Source: Desulfobulbaceae bacterium (GTDB lineage Bacteria > Desulfobacterota > Desulfobulbia > Desulfobulbales > Desulfocapsaceae). Taken from it: a stretch of DNA of 15,036 bases. The translations under genes and the position numbers were made by a program. The notes beneath the pieces were generated by a model, which did not search any database, was not told the origin of the DNA, and saw only the letters and a list, made by a program, of their open reading frames with translations. Location of the stretch: NCBI GenBank assembly GCA_030632405.1, contig DAOVUU010000013.1, forward strand, positions 1 to 15,036, given 5' to 3'. Positions 1-7,570 of the stretch are shown here, piece after piece (position 1 is the first letter of the stretch; each line of letters begins with the position of its first letter).

Positions 1-1391
1 CCCGGAACACCGGGTCCGGCACTGCCAGGTTTCATGGCCTGTATTCCCGGGACTGTACTGCAGAGGAAGCCACCGGTTTCTGTCTGCCAGTAAGTATCGA
101 CGATTGTCGCTTTTCCTTTACCCACCTCTTTCTCGTACCAGCGCCACACTGCCGGTTCAATCGGTTCACCGACCGTGGTCATATGCTTGAAATCATATTT
201 GTATTTTGCCGGTTCATCCGGGCCGATTTTTCTCAGGGCCCGAATAGCTGTTGGAGCGGTATGGAAAATATTCACATCGAGCTCCTGGGCAATCCTCCAG
301 GAACGTCCGGCATCCGGATAGGTGGGAACGCCTTCATAGATGACTGAAGAGGCACAAAGGGCAAGAGGGCCATAGACGATAAAGGAGTGGCCTGTGATCC
401 AGCAGATGTCAGCCATAAACAAGTACAAATGATCGGGATGGATGTCCTGGATGTATTTGGACATTGCAGTAACATAGGAGAGGTAGCCCCCGGTTCCATG
501 CTGGCACCCCTTCGGTTTACCGGTCGTTCCACTGGTGTACATCAGAAAAAGAGGATCTTCGGAAAGCATCTGTTCCGGTTCAATCCTGGCTCCATAGTAA
601 CTTTTCAGTTCTTCGTTGACAACGACATCACGGCCTTCAATCATAGGGGACTCAGCTGACCATTTTCCCGGGTAGCGCTGCCAGACCAGGAGCATATCTA
701 CTTTCTGACCACCGTCTTCTGCGAGTTTGCATGCTTCATCATCGACACCCTTATGGTCGAGCAGTTTACCGCCTCGATAATAGGAGTCCATGGTGATGAG
801 TACCCTGCTGTTTGAGTCGATGACACGATCTGCACAGGCACTTGCGGAGAAGCCGCCGAATACCACTGAATGAATGACCCCTATCCGTGCACAGGCCAGC
901 ATTGTTATTGGCAGCTCTGCTGACATCGGCATATGGATGGTTACCCGGTCGCCTCTTTTCAGTCCGGCGGTGTCCTTGAGCAAAGCTGCAAACTCGTTTA
1001 CCCGGACGTACAGCTCCTGGTAAGTGATATGCTGAACCCGCTCTTCTTCTAACTCTGGAACAAAGTGGATGGCGGTCTTGTTCTTGTTATCTTCCAGGTG
1101 GCGGTCTATGCAGTTATAGCTGGCATTAAGCTTTCCACCTTTGAACCACTTATAGCATGGTGCATCACTGGTATCGAGTACCTCATCCCAGTATTTGTAC
1201 CAGGTGAGCAGTTCTGCAAATTCAGTATAGTAGTCAGGAAACTTATCAAGGCTGAAACGCTCATAGATTGATTCGTCGGTTAGATTGGCCTGTCCCACAA
1301 ATGATGATGAAGGGTGAAAATAATCTTCTTCCTGCCAGTGTACCGCAATTTCAGCTTCAGAGGTTTCAATAACATTTTTGTCTCCACTCAT
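1..1391 (-). CDS. acs: Acetyl-CoA synthetase (AMP-forming), N-terminal 463 residues; gene continues past the left edge
   Basis: Activates acetate to acetyl-AMP and then acetyl-CoA in the cytoplasm. The minus-strand frame is open from ATG at 1391 to position 1 with no stop, so about the last 190 residues of a roughly 650-residue enzyme are outside the window. Visible motifs are the phosphate-binding loop YTSGTTGKPKG (residues 285-295), WITGHS (331-336), TTVGEPIEP (405-413) and the adenylation motif DTYWQTETGG (432-441). The N-terminal Acs-specific region (HWQEEDYF, WFKGGKLNASYNCIDRHL) separates it from general acyl-CoA ligases. The start is supported by AAGGAG about 8 nt upstream. Odd points: the usual DTWWQTETGG has Tyr for the first Trp, and the pocket-region WVTGHS is WITGHS. 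Propionyl-CoA synthetase is a less likely alternative. The regulatory C-terminal lysine cannot be seen. Confidence 0.95.
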   Translation of the reverse strand, partial: MSGDKNVIETSEAEIAVHWQEEDYFHPSSSFVGQANLTDESIYERFSLDKFPDYYTEFAELLTWYKYWDEVLDTSDAPCYKWFKGGKLNASYNCIDRHLEDNKNKTAIHFVPELEEERVQHITYQELYVRVNEFAALLKDTAGLKRGDRVTIHMPMSAELPITMLACARIGVIHSVVFGGFSASACADRVIDSNSRVLITMDSYYRGGKLLDHKGVDDEACKLAEDGGQKVDMLLVWQRYPGKWSAESPMIEGRDVVVNEELKSYYGARIEPEQMLSEDPLFLMYTSGTTGKPKGCQHGTGGYLSYVTAMSKYIQDIHPDHLYLFMADICWITGHSFIVYGPLALCASSVIYEGVPTYPDAGRSWRIAQELDVNIFHTAPTAIRALRKIGPDEPAKYKYDFKHMTTVGEPIEPAVWRWYEKEVGKGKATIVDTYWQTETGGFLCSTVPGIQAMKPGSAGPGVP

Positions 1392-1671
1392 AAGTTTGCT
1401 CCTTTTCAGTATCTGATAAAAAATAAACTTCGGCTTGGGGTTTTTGCTTTTCTGATCTCCTCCTTTTAGTACCTTAAAAATTAATATAGTACAAAAAATG
1501 TGGTTTCTAGACGGAAATCGTGTAATCGCTGCAGATAAAAGTAACACTAATTGGCTAACATAAACGGACAAACAATGCAATTACTCTTATTTTTTATTTA
1601 AGTATAATTGATAATCAAGAGAGGAGAGATAAGCAGTCGGTAGAGGGTAATTGTTTTGAAAGTGTGTTTTG

Positions 1672-2082
1672 TCAGCAGCAGTTTTTTCTGATCGGTTGCT
1701 TTTTACCTTCCTCGTCTACTGAGACATAGGTGAAGGCGGCCTTCGTTACAAGCAATTCAGTAATCGAATCTGTTGGATATTCAATTCCCGGTCTGACCCA
1801 GACTTCAAGGTTAATGGTAACTGAAGTAGTACCTATTTTAACCACTTCCCCATGACAGCACACTACATCTCCGACATGCACCGGTTTGATAAAGACAATG
1901 GTGTCAACAGCCACAGTCACCACACGTGAGCAACTGACCTCACGTGCCATGATTCCACCTGCGATATCCATCTGGGACATGATCCACCCTCCAAAAATAT
2001 CTCCCTGGGGATTAGTATCGGCCGGCATGGCAAGGGTGCGGAGAATTGGTTTGCCGGAGGGGTGGGTGGTTTCGTTTGTCAT
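1672..2082 (-). CDS. yciA: YciA-type acyl-CoA thioesterase (hotdog fold)
   Basis: Hydrolyses acyl-CoA to free acid and CoA in the cytoplasm; family members are broad-range housekeeping enzymes that form hexamers. The 136-residue protein is close to the family's usual length of about 130-135. It carries the family signature LRTLAMPADTNPQGDIFGGW, followed by IMSQMDIAGGIMA (Asp39 matches the catalytic Asp of YciA), VVTVAVD, GDVVCCHGEV and TTSVTINLEVWV. It closely resembles E. coli YciA as I remember it. A weak Shine-Dalgarno (AGGAC) lies about 10 nt before the ATG. It is 280 bp upstream of acs on the same strand; the long AT-rich gap suggests separate transcription. A role in balancing CoA pools next to acetate activation is possible but not shown. 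Confidence 0.93.
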   Translation of the reverse strand: MTNETTHPSGKPILRTLAMPADTNPQGDIFGGWIMSQMDIAGGIMAREVSCSRVVTVAVDTIVFIKPVHVGDVVCCHGEVVKIGTTSVTINLEVWVRPGIEYPTDSITELLVTKAAFTYVSVDEEGKKQPIRKNCC

Positions 2083-2329
2083 CAGATTTGTCCTGTGTTA
2101 GCTTCTGAAAGGCAGTTCAGTTCTTTAGTGCCTATATCAGGAGGCTGTCATAAAAAACAAGATTTAATTATAATCATAACCGTTGTATCGAAGGATGCAA
2201 TTGATTTACAATTTCATCATTTGTATCAAAATACCCCGAAATTCCAGAGGAGTGGACACCGCTGGAGAAGAGTGATACTATTAGTAAGATTGAGCTTGAG
2301 CAGGAGTAAGGGCTGTTTGGGGATAACCA

Positions 2330-2821
2330 TTATTCAGATATTGTTTTCTCGTATGTGACCACGGTGAAAGGTTCAGAGCTGTTCGGGTGACGTACCCTGG
2401 AAACTTCTTGGAATTTGTTTCCGGAAATTTCCGGGAAACTCACATCACCTTCTGCCTCTCTCTCAAGGATGGTAAGGAGTATTTTCGTGGTTATCGGCAA
2501 TGCCTGTTTGAAAACTTCTGCGCCTCCAATGATGAAGACTTTTTCCACCGGATCACACATTGTAATGGCTTTTTTAAGTGATTCTGCACTTTCAGCCATT
2601 CCGGGGGTGTACTCTTTATTACGGCTGAGAACAATATGTCGCCGCCCCGGCAGGGGAGCGGGGAACGATTCAAATGTTTTTCTCCCCATAATCATGGGAA
2701 AACCCATTGTGGTTTTTTTGAAAAGACGCAGTTCCTCGGGGATATGCCAGGGGAGTTTGTTGGCCCGGCCAATGATTCGATTGTCGGCCATTGCAGCGAT
2801 AATTATTATTTCCATTGTCAT
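2330..2821 (-). CDS. folA: Dihydrofolate reductase
   Basis: Reduces dihydrofolate to tetrahydrofolate with NADPH. The 163-residue length is typical. Recognisable parts are IIIIAAMADNRIIGRANKLPWHIPEELRLFKK at the N-terminus (described here by its ends: Met20-loop region and helix B), the MGRKTFES cofactor motif, LPGRRHIVLSR, and FIIGGAEVF, the conserved Gly-Gly turn near the NADPH site. The catalytic acid, Asp27 in E. coli, aligns with Glu30, the vertebrate-type residue that also occurs in some bacteria. There is no clear Shine-Dalgarno: a run of A residues precedes the ATG, and a second in-frame ATG lies two codons later (2815), so the exact start is uncertain by two residues. No thymidylate synthase is adjacent, and the gene appears to stand alone. 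Confidence 0.94.
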   Translation of the reverse strand: MTMEIIIIAAMADNRIIGRANKLPWHIPEELRLFKKTTMGFPMIMGRKTFESFPAPLPGRRHIVLSRNKEYTPGMAESAESLKKAITMCDPVEKVFIIGGAEVFKQALPITTKILLTILEREAEGDVSFPEISGNKFQEVSRVRHPNSSEPFTVVTYEKTISE

Positions 2822-3190
2822 TTTTTTTTGCAGCGTAGTTTAAAAATATTGTATTTGTTCGTGCTTTTATTAGATAATATGAGAGGCTACCTTGAAAAAT
2901 TGTTTTTCGCCCAAAATTTTTGTTGCTCACAAAATTAATCCTTGATATATCAACTATATGTGAAGGTGAAATTTTATTTGCACCTCGATTTTGAACGCAA
3001 ACTCTAATTGTTCAAGGTACCCGAAAGTTATAGATTTTGTCCAATTTTTTTTAAAATATGGTGAAACCATTTATATTCCTTATGGGAATAATGATAAACT
3101 CGTAAAAAGGTCAATCAAAGCCTTAGATGGCGCAATCAATAATGAAAGAGTCCCGTTTATCCGGGTTATTAATCTTGCTGGAGGTTGTCA
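2822..3190. other. AT-rich gap between folA and the zinc-ribbon gene
   Basis: This 369-bp stretch separates two divergent genes and must hold promoters for both. It is strongly AT-rich. It contains a perfect 12-bp palindrome (2942-2953) and a possible small ORF (2991-3194), listed separately. No RNA gene or repeat is evident. Confidence 0.6.
2942..2953. promoter_or_regulatory. Perfect palindrome TTGATATATCAA, possible operator or promoter element
   Basis: TTGATATATCAA is its own reverse complement. A weak plus-strand promoter can be drawn across it: TTGCTC at 2923-2928, a 17-bp spacer and TATATC at 2946-2951. This would drive the small ORF and the zinc-ribbon operon. The -35 match is poor and short AT palindromes arise by chance in such DNA, so this is only a candidate. 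Confidence 0.25.
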
Positions 3191-3194
3191 ATGA
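2991..3194 (+). CDS. Possible small protein (67 residues), TTG start, translationally coupled to the next gene
   Basis: I do not recognise this product. The frame opens after a stop at 2967 and has no ATG; the first plausible start is TTG at 2991, with no clear Shine-Dalgarno. In its favour, the C-terminal part reads like ordinary soluble protein (GNNDKLVKRSIKALDGAI, then PFIRVINLAGG). The stop TGA overlaps the next ATG as ATGA, a common arrangement in coupled operons. Against it are the rare start, the AT-rich context and the lack of any known domain. It could instead be the tail of a decayed gene. Confidence 0.35.
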   Translation: MNANSNCSRYPKVIDFVQFFLKYGETIYIPYGNNDKLVKRSIKALDGAINNERVPFIRVINLAGGCQ

Positions 3195-3540
3195 AAATGC
3201 TTTGTCCGCACTGCGGAGTAAAGGGTACTGCAGATGAATCACATATTGGGAAAATGGTTAAATGTCCCAAGTGTGAAGCTGACTTTGAGGTTTTGCTCGA
3301 GGGGAAAAATTCTTTAGCCGAAGATGAGCAAACATCAGCATCGCTATCTCCTTCAGAGCTTGAACCACAGGATATAAATGAACTCCAGGATGGGGTGATA
3401 CTGAAAATGCTTTGTCCGCACTGCGGAGTAAAGGGCACTGCAGATGGATCATATGTTGGGAAAATGGTCAAATGCCCCAACTGTGAGGCTGCCTTTGAGG
3501 TTTTGCCTGAGGAGAAACATTCTCTACCTGAAGACGGGCA
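3191..3540 (+). repeat. In-frame tandem duplication, 210-bp period, coding the two zinc ribbons
   Basis: Positions 3191-3330 align with 3401-3540 at a constant offset of 210 bp (70 codons). The first stretch (AAAATGCTTTGTCCGCACTG and onward for more than 30 bases) is identical, and later differences are mostly single substitutions. DNA-level identity of this extent implies a recent duplication or ongoing gene conversion, not two anciently diverged domains. Confidence 0.9.
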
Positions 3541-4528
3541 GATACCAGTATCTGATGAGCCTGCAGCTGAAATTCCCCCGGAGTATGTGCTAGAAGATGA
3601 ACTTACGGTGGAACCAGAAGAGCAGAAAGAGCAGAAAGAGCTGGAAGAAGTTCTGGAATGGTCTGATATACCTGACGATGTTGACCTGGAACCTGTATAC
3701 GTGGACGAAATTGCTGAAGTGGTTATGGAGAAACCTTTGGAAGAACCGGAACTCCCTGCCTCTGGCGGACGGGAGGATACTGCAGATACTGCCCCTGTGC
3801 CGGGACCTGGTGTGGCTTCAACACTCCGGGCCAAAGGATTTCAGGGAAATGATCCGGAATTGACTGACCTGCTTTCTGTTCAGCGCGGTTTCTCAATTAT
3901 GGGTGCAATTAAAGATACCTGGGGGGAGACAAAGGGAGCTAAGGCGTCAATCTGGGCAGGAAGTTGTGTTATGTACCTTGTGATGCTGATCATTGGGGTG
4001 GCAGGAACTTTCCTGATGCCTGCCCTGGGTTTTGATATGACGACTACGGCGGGGATGGTGGCTAATGTGGCGGGGCAGGTCCTCCTCACTGTAGTCTCTA
4101 TCGTCTTTACGGCGGGTCTTCTCTATATGGGTGTCAGAAAGGTGGCAGGTGACCCCATCTCCTGGCAAATGGTCTTTAAAGGATTTTCCTTTACCGGTCA
4201 AATTATTCTGGCAACTATACTGCAGACGATATTTGTTGGGCTCGGCCTGCTTCTACTGGTCCTTCCCGGAATCTATCTTATTGTCGGTTACGGACTTACC
4301 CTGCCGCTTATAGTGGATCGAAAAATGTCAGCCTGGGAGGCTATGGAAACATCCAGGAAAGCAATTCACAAGGTGTGGTGGAAAGTGGCCGGAGCATTGT
4401 TTTTGATGGGATGCATCTATACTCTTTCTACCATTCCACTGGGTATTGGACTTATCTGGACGGTACCGATGTTTATAATCCTGGGAGGTATAGTGTATCG
4501 GTACCTGTTTGGTGTCAGGGGGAAATAG
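3191..4528 (+). CDS. Zinc-ribbon (MJ0042-type, tandem) membrane protein of unknown function
   Basis: I recognise the architecture but not a function. Two near-identical zinc-ribbon modules lie at residues 1-34 and 71-104, each CxxC-(16 residues)-CxxC: Cys5, 8, 25, 28 and Cys75, 78, 95, 98. They resemble the MJ0042-type finger common in delta-proteobacterial proteins. A long acidic Glu/Pro-rich linker follows (about 105-220). The C-terminus (about 240-440) is hydrophobic, with about six membrane segments, and includes a motif (PLIVDRKMSAWEAMETSRKA) like those in DUF975/GPDPase-membrane-type proteins. The fingers and linker are probably cytoplasmic. I chose ATG 3191 rather than the upstream in-frame TTG 3185 because GGAGG at 3180-3184 sits 6 nt before it. 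It heads a plus-strand run with nfeD 57 bp downstream, so a role in membrane quality control is conceivable but is only inference. Confidence 0.85.
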   Translation: MKMLCPHCGVKGTADESHIGKMVKCPKCEADFEVLLEGKNSLAEDEQTSASLSPSELEPQDINELQDGVILKMLCPHCGVKGTADGSYVGKMVKCPNCEAAFEVLPEEKHSLPEDGQIPVSDEPAAEIPPEYVLEDELTVEPEEQKEQKELEEVLEWSDIPDDVDLEPVYVDEIAEVVMEKPLEEPELPASGGREDTADTAPVPGPGVASTLRAKGFQGNDPELTDLLSVQRGFSIMGAIKDTWGETKGAKASIWAGSCVMYLVMLIIGVAGTFLMPALGFDMTTTAGMVANVAGQVLLTVVSIVFTAGLLYMGVRKVAGDPISWQMVFKGFSFTGQIILATILQTIFVGLGLLLLVLPGIYLIVGYGLTLPLIVDRKMSAWEAMETSRKAIHKVWWKVAGALFLMGCIYTLSTIPLGIGLIWTVPMFIILGGIVYRYLFGVRGK

Positions 4529-4585
4529 TCAGGACGTTATTTTTTACGACGCCATCATTTTTCACTGTTGTTTACAGGAGGCAAT

Positions 4586-5032
4586 ATGGGGATTGTTTCT
4601 GCGCCTTTGTTCTGGCTTATTATCGGGGTGATACTGCTATTTCTCGAGCTTGTCCTTCCCGGCTTTGTGCTTTTCTTTTTTGGAATGGGAGCGCTGCTTG
4701 CGTCCCTTGCAGCGTATCTTTTTGAGTTAAGCCTCAGCTGGCAGCTGGCTCTGTTTATCATTGCTTCCCTGGCTTCACTGTTTTCTTTGCGAAATGTAAT
4801 TCAGAGGAAATATCTGAAATTTTCTCCGGAAGATGGAGAAGATGTAGATGTGGTACTCGTTACCCCTGGAGAGAGAGGAGTTGTTGTTGACCGGATTCAA
4901 CCGCCTGCAGAGGGGCGGATAAAATATTCCGGTACCTTCTGGAGAGCCACTGCTGACGAGAAAATTGATGAAGGAGAGATCATTTCTATAGTGGACCAGA
5001 AGGGGTTGGTAATACAAGTCGAAAAAGTGTAG
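4586..5032 (+). CDS. Short NfeD-family membrane protein
   Basis: NfeD proteins pair with SPFH/stomatin proteins and are thought to help organise membrane microdomains or quality control. This 148-residue form lacks the ClpP-like protease domain of long NfeD. The N-terminus has two to three membrane segments (residues about 5-70) with the typical FWLIIGVILLFLELVLPGF start. The C-terminal part (about 88-148) is the soluble OB-fold, with GRIKYSGTFWRATADE and IDEGEIISIVDQKGLVIQVE. ATG 4586 is preferred over the in-frame TTG 4568 because AGGAGG ends 4 nt before it (4576-4581). The SPFH partner follows after 72 bp, the usual nfeD-qmcA order. Confidence 0.92.
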   Translation: MGIVSAPLFWLIIGVILLFLELVLPGFVLFFFGMGALLASLAAYLFELSLSWQLALFIIASLASLFSLRNVIQRKYLKFSPEDGEDVDVVLVTPGERGVVVDRIQPPAEGRIKYSGTFWRATADEKIDEGEIISIVDQKGLVIQVEKV

Positions 5033-5034
5033 AG

Positions 5035-5067
5035 CCCGCTCCAGGACAAGCTCCTGGGTCGAGTGGG
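5035..5067 (+). other. Hairpin in the nfeD-qmcA intercistronic gap
   Basis: Two nested stems: CCCGCTC (5035-5041) pairs with GAGTGGG (5061-5067) with one G-U pair, and inside it CAGGA (5042-5046) pairs with TCCTG (5052-5056) around a CAAGC loop, leaving GGTC bulged. No T-run follows, so it is unlikely to be a classic terminator. It may stabilise the mRNA or set relative expression of the two genes. Confidence 0.5.
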
Positions 5068-5104
5068 TACTTGAAAATAAACTTCAAATTAGTAGGGGAA
5101 TAAC

Positions 5105-6070
5105 ATGGAACAAAACCTGGTAGCACTGGGAGTTATATTAGTGCTGATTGTTGTTGTACTGGTCAAGACGGCTGTGGTTGTACCCCAACGGTCAGAATAT
5201 GTGGTGCAGAGGCTGGGTAAATACAGGACGACTCTGACTGCAGGTTTCCATATCCTCTTTCCATTTCTTGATATAATTGCCTACAGGCGAAGCCTGAAAG
5301 AAGAGCCGATTGATATAAGTGCCCAGACCTGCATCACCGCTGACAATGTTACACTGGAGGTGGATGGTATTCTTTATCTCCAGGTTGTGAATTCGAAAAT
5401 GTCTGCATATGGCATTGAGAACTATCATTTTGCAGCCACCCAGCTTGCCCAGACGAGTCTGCGGTCCGCCATCGGTAAAATTTCTCTCGACAACACCTTT
5501 GAGGCCAGGGAAACTTTGAATGGCCAGGTTGTTATGGCCCTTGATGAAGCGGCTTCAAACTGGGGAATCAAGGTTCTGCGCTATGAGATAAAAGATATCC
5601 AGCCGCCCCGGACAGTATTGGAGGCCATGGAAAAGCAGATGAAGGCGGAAAGAGAGAAACGAGCTGAAATAGCCAGGTCAGAAGGTGAAAAACAGGCAAC
5701 GCTCAACAGGGCTGAAGGCGATAGAGGAGAGGCTATCTTTCTCTCTGAAGGTGAGAAAACAAAAAGGATCAACGAGGCGGAAGGCCGGGCACAGGAGATT
5801 CTTATGGTGGCGGAGGCGACCGCTGAAGGAATCAGAAAAGTTGGTGAAGCGCTGGCATCCCCGGGCGGAAAAGAAGCAGCCAACCTGGAGGTGGCAAAAC
5901 AGTATCTTAATGAATTCGGTAAACTGGCCAAAGAAAACAATACCATGATTGTTCCAGGAAATTTGTCGAATCTGAGCAGTATGGTCGCCTCCGCAATGGC
6001 TACCTTTGAGCATGTGGGTAAAAAGAAAGCGCAAACGGAGGCTGAGCCGGAGATTAAATTTCACGGATGA
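5105..6070 (+). CDS. qmcA: QmcA/paraslipin-type SPFH (stomatin/prohibitin) membrane protein
   Basis: An N-terminally anchored inner-membrane scaffold protein that forms large oligomers and, with NfeD, is linked to membrane protein quality control. One membrane segment spans about residues 5-27. The SPFH domain follows (about 25-190), with PQRSEYVVQRLGKYRTTLTA, then HILFPFLD, ADNVTLEVDGILYLQV and LRSAIGKISLDNTFEARETL. Next comes an Ala/Glu/Lys-rich coiled coil (about 185-250, starting MEKQMKAEREKRAEIARSEG). The C-terminal region ends in SNLSSMVASAMATF. The 321-residue length is slightly more than E. coli QmcA (about 305). AGGGG lies about 7 nt before the ATG. Its TGA overlaps the start of the next gene, so it shares a transcript with it. 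Confidence 0.93.
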   Translation: MEQNLVALGVILVLIVVVLVKTAVVVPQRSEYVVQRLGKYRTTLTAGFHILFPFLDIIAYRRSLKEEPIDISAQTCITADNVTLEVDGILYLQVVNSKMSAYGIENYHFAATQLAQTSLRSAIGKISLDNTFEARETLNGQVVMALDEAASNWGIKVLRYEIKDIQPPRTVLEAMEKQMKAEREKRAEIARSEGEKQATLNRAEGDRGEAIFLSEGEKTKRINEAEGRAQEILMVAEATAEGIRKVGEALASPGGKEAANLEVAKQYLNEFGKLAKENNTMIVPGNLSNLSSMVASAMATFEHVGKKKAQTEAEPEIKFHG

Positions 6071-6960
6071 TGGAGTCTCCCTCTCGCTCATACCCCTTTA
6101 TCCATTTCTTGATGGTGGTATGTGCGACACTTGTCTCCACCTCCTTTATCGTAGGGGCAGCTATTACGGATGAGCTTGACCCTGCGGTTCTGACTTTTGT
6201 AAGATTTGGTATCTCTTCGATTCTTTTTGGACCCTGGGTCCATCATAAATATGGGATAACTTTTTCCCTGTCTCTTTTTTTACGCTGCAGTATTATAAGC
6301 AGTTGTCTTGTAATTTTCTTCTGGTGCATGTTTCTTTCTCTTAGATACACAACAGCCCTGAACACCAGTGTGATTTTCACTCTGGTGCCGTCTATTTCGG
6401 GTATCTATGCTCTTTTTCTTGTGGGAGAAAAATTAAGAAGGGAACAACTCATTGCTCTTGGATGTGGAATGATAGGGGCAATATGGGTTATTTTTCGTGG
6501 TGATCTGACAGCTTTTCTTGCCATGGAATGGAATAAGGGGGATCTTATCTTTCTGGCAGGAGGATTTGCCATAGGGTTGTATACTCCCCTTGTGCGGCTG
6601 TTGCATAGAGATGAACCCATGGCAGTGATGACTTTTTGGGTGCTGGCCACCGGCAGCCTCTGGCTGCTTTTCTTTAATGTCAATAAACTCCTGGTCGTGG
6701 AGTGGAGTTTTGTTTCCCTGAACGTCTGGGCTGGAGTGTGTTACCTTGCGGTCTTCACAACGATTGTAACTTTTTTCCTGACTCAGTATGCTGTCCTTTA
6801 TCTCGGGCCGACACGGGTGGCGTCGTACTCTTATCTTTATCCCGGACTGGTCCTGTTGATTGAGTTGGTACTGGGCCATGATTTACCGCCGTTCTCCGTC
6901 ATGCCCGGTATTGTGATAGTGTTGGCCGCCATGTTTATAATCCAGCATTCCGAAAGGTGA
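6067..6960 (+). CDS. EamA-family (DMT superfamily) transporter
   Basis: A drug/metabolite-type membrane permease of about ten membrane helices, made of two EamA repeats (roughly residues 15-145 and 155-295). Typical features are the first-repeat stretch ending VFTLVPSISGIYALFLVGE, with a conserved Pro and Glu near the end of the repeat, and the second-repeat stretch YSYLYPGLVLLIELVLGHDL. The family mostly exports amino acids or other metabolites; the substrate cannot be read from sequence. The start overlaps the qmcA stop (ATGA at 6067-6070), with a second ATG directly after it, so the two are translationally coupled. The reading frame is intact at 297 residues, a normal family length. Confidence 0.9.
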   Translation: MMESPSRSYPFIHFLMVVCATLVSTSFIVGAAITDELDPAVLTFVRFGISSILFGPWVHHKYGITFSLSLFLRCSIISSCLVIFFWCMFLSLRYTTALNTSVIFTLVPSISGIYALFLVGEKLRREQLIALGCGMIGAIWVIFRGDLTAFLAMEWNKGDLIFLAGGFAIGLYTPLVRLLHRDEPMAVMTFWVLATGSLWLLFFNVNKLLVVEWSFVSLNVWAGVCYLAVFTTIVTFFLTQYAVLYLGPTRVASYSYLYPGLVLLIELVLGHDLPPFSVMPGIVIVLAAMFIIQHSER

Positions 6961-7014
6961 GTGAGTTTTCCAAGCCTGAAACAAGTTCCATGTACATTGC
7001 AGGAGAGGTAAAGA

Positions 7015-7485
7015 ATGAAGACTGCTGCTGCGGATATTATGACCACCCGGTTTACTACCCTGTCTGCTGAGACACCGGTTTCCGAAGCCATTCGAATATT
7101 CCGAGATGCTTTTCAGCGGGAGGGGCGGCGAATATTTGGCATGATTGTCTTAGATAAAGATCATCACTTGGCCGGGATGCTTTCAATGTATGATATACTG
7201 CTCTATCTGCGACCCAAGCATATTCATGTCTGGGGCACGATGGAGGATCTTGAAATTGCAGATGTGATCGATGCTGCGGGTGACAGGATAAAATCGATTC
7301 TGGTGGGAGATATTATGACACCTGATGTGGTCACTGTGGGCCCTAATGCTAATTTGATGATGGTTCTAAATATCATGATCAGCAAACACGTCAGGCGGTT
7401 ACCGGTGGTGGAAGACCAAGAGATCGTCGGTATAGTTTATATATCGGACTTATTTAACCATTTATTGGAACGAATCGGTGATTGA
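7015..7485 (+). CDS. Protein of two CBS domains
   Basis: A stand-alone CBS pair (Bateman module), a cytoplasmic sensor family that binds adenine nucleotides or related ligands. CBS1 is about residues 1-65 (ADIMTTRFTTLSAETPVSEA, then GMLSMYDILLYL). CBS2 is about 95-156 (VGDIMTPDVVTVGPNANLMM, then HVRRLPVVEDQEIVGIVYIS and a final helix). The stretch between them (HIHVWGTMEDLEIADVIDAA) is longer than usual. No output domain is fused, so it must act on a partner. A strong AGGAGAGG lies about 7 nt before the ATG. It is 54 bp downstream of the EamA gene in the same direction and is probably the last gene of that run. Confidence 0.92.
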   Translation: MKTAAADIMTTRFTTLSAETPVSEAIRIFRDAFQREGRRIFGMIVLDKDHHLAGMLSMYDILLYLRPKHIHVWGTMEDLEIADVIDAAGDRIKSILVGDIMTPDVVTVGPNANLMMVLNIMISKHVRRLPVVEDQEIVGIVYISDLFNHLLERIGD

Positions 7486-7511
7486 AAATATAAATCATGC
7501 TGTGCCCCTTT

Positions 7512-7528
7512 GCCAGGGCCCTGCTGGC
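7512..7528. terminator. Weak hairpin between convergent CBS and azlD genes
   Basis: GCCAG (7512-7516) pairs with CTGGC (7524-7528), and the interior contains a perfect palindrome CAGGGCCCTG (7514-7523). It lies in the 85-bp gap between convergent genes, where a bidirectional terminator is expected. There is no T-run directly after it on either strand, so intrinsic termination is unproven. Confidence 0.3.
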
Positions 7529-7570
7529 TGGTGGTATTAAGGTGCTTACCCTGCGCAGTGAAGTTGGATT

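Noticed and set aside
2062..2358. Plus-strand ORF of 98 codons spanning the yciA-folA gap
   Set aside because: It begins inside yciA antisense, has no ribosome site or recognisable domain, and its composition is not protein-like.
3169..3834. 221-codon minus-strand ORF, rich in Ser/Gly
   Set aside because: It is the antisense shadow of the zinc-ribbon gene's acidic linker; low-complexity Ser content reflects reverse reading of Glu-rich codons.
5678..6091. Minus-strand ORF of 137 codons opposite qmcA
   Set aside because: Antisense shadow of a coiled-coil coding region; no motif or start signal.
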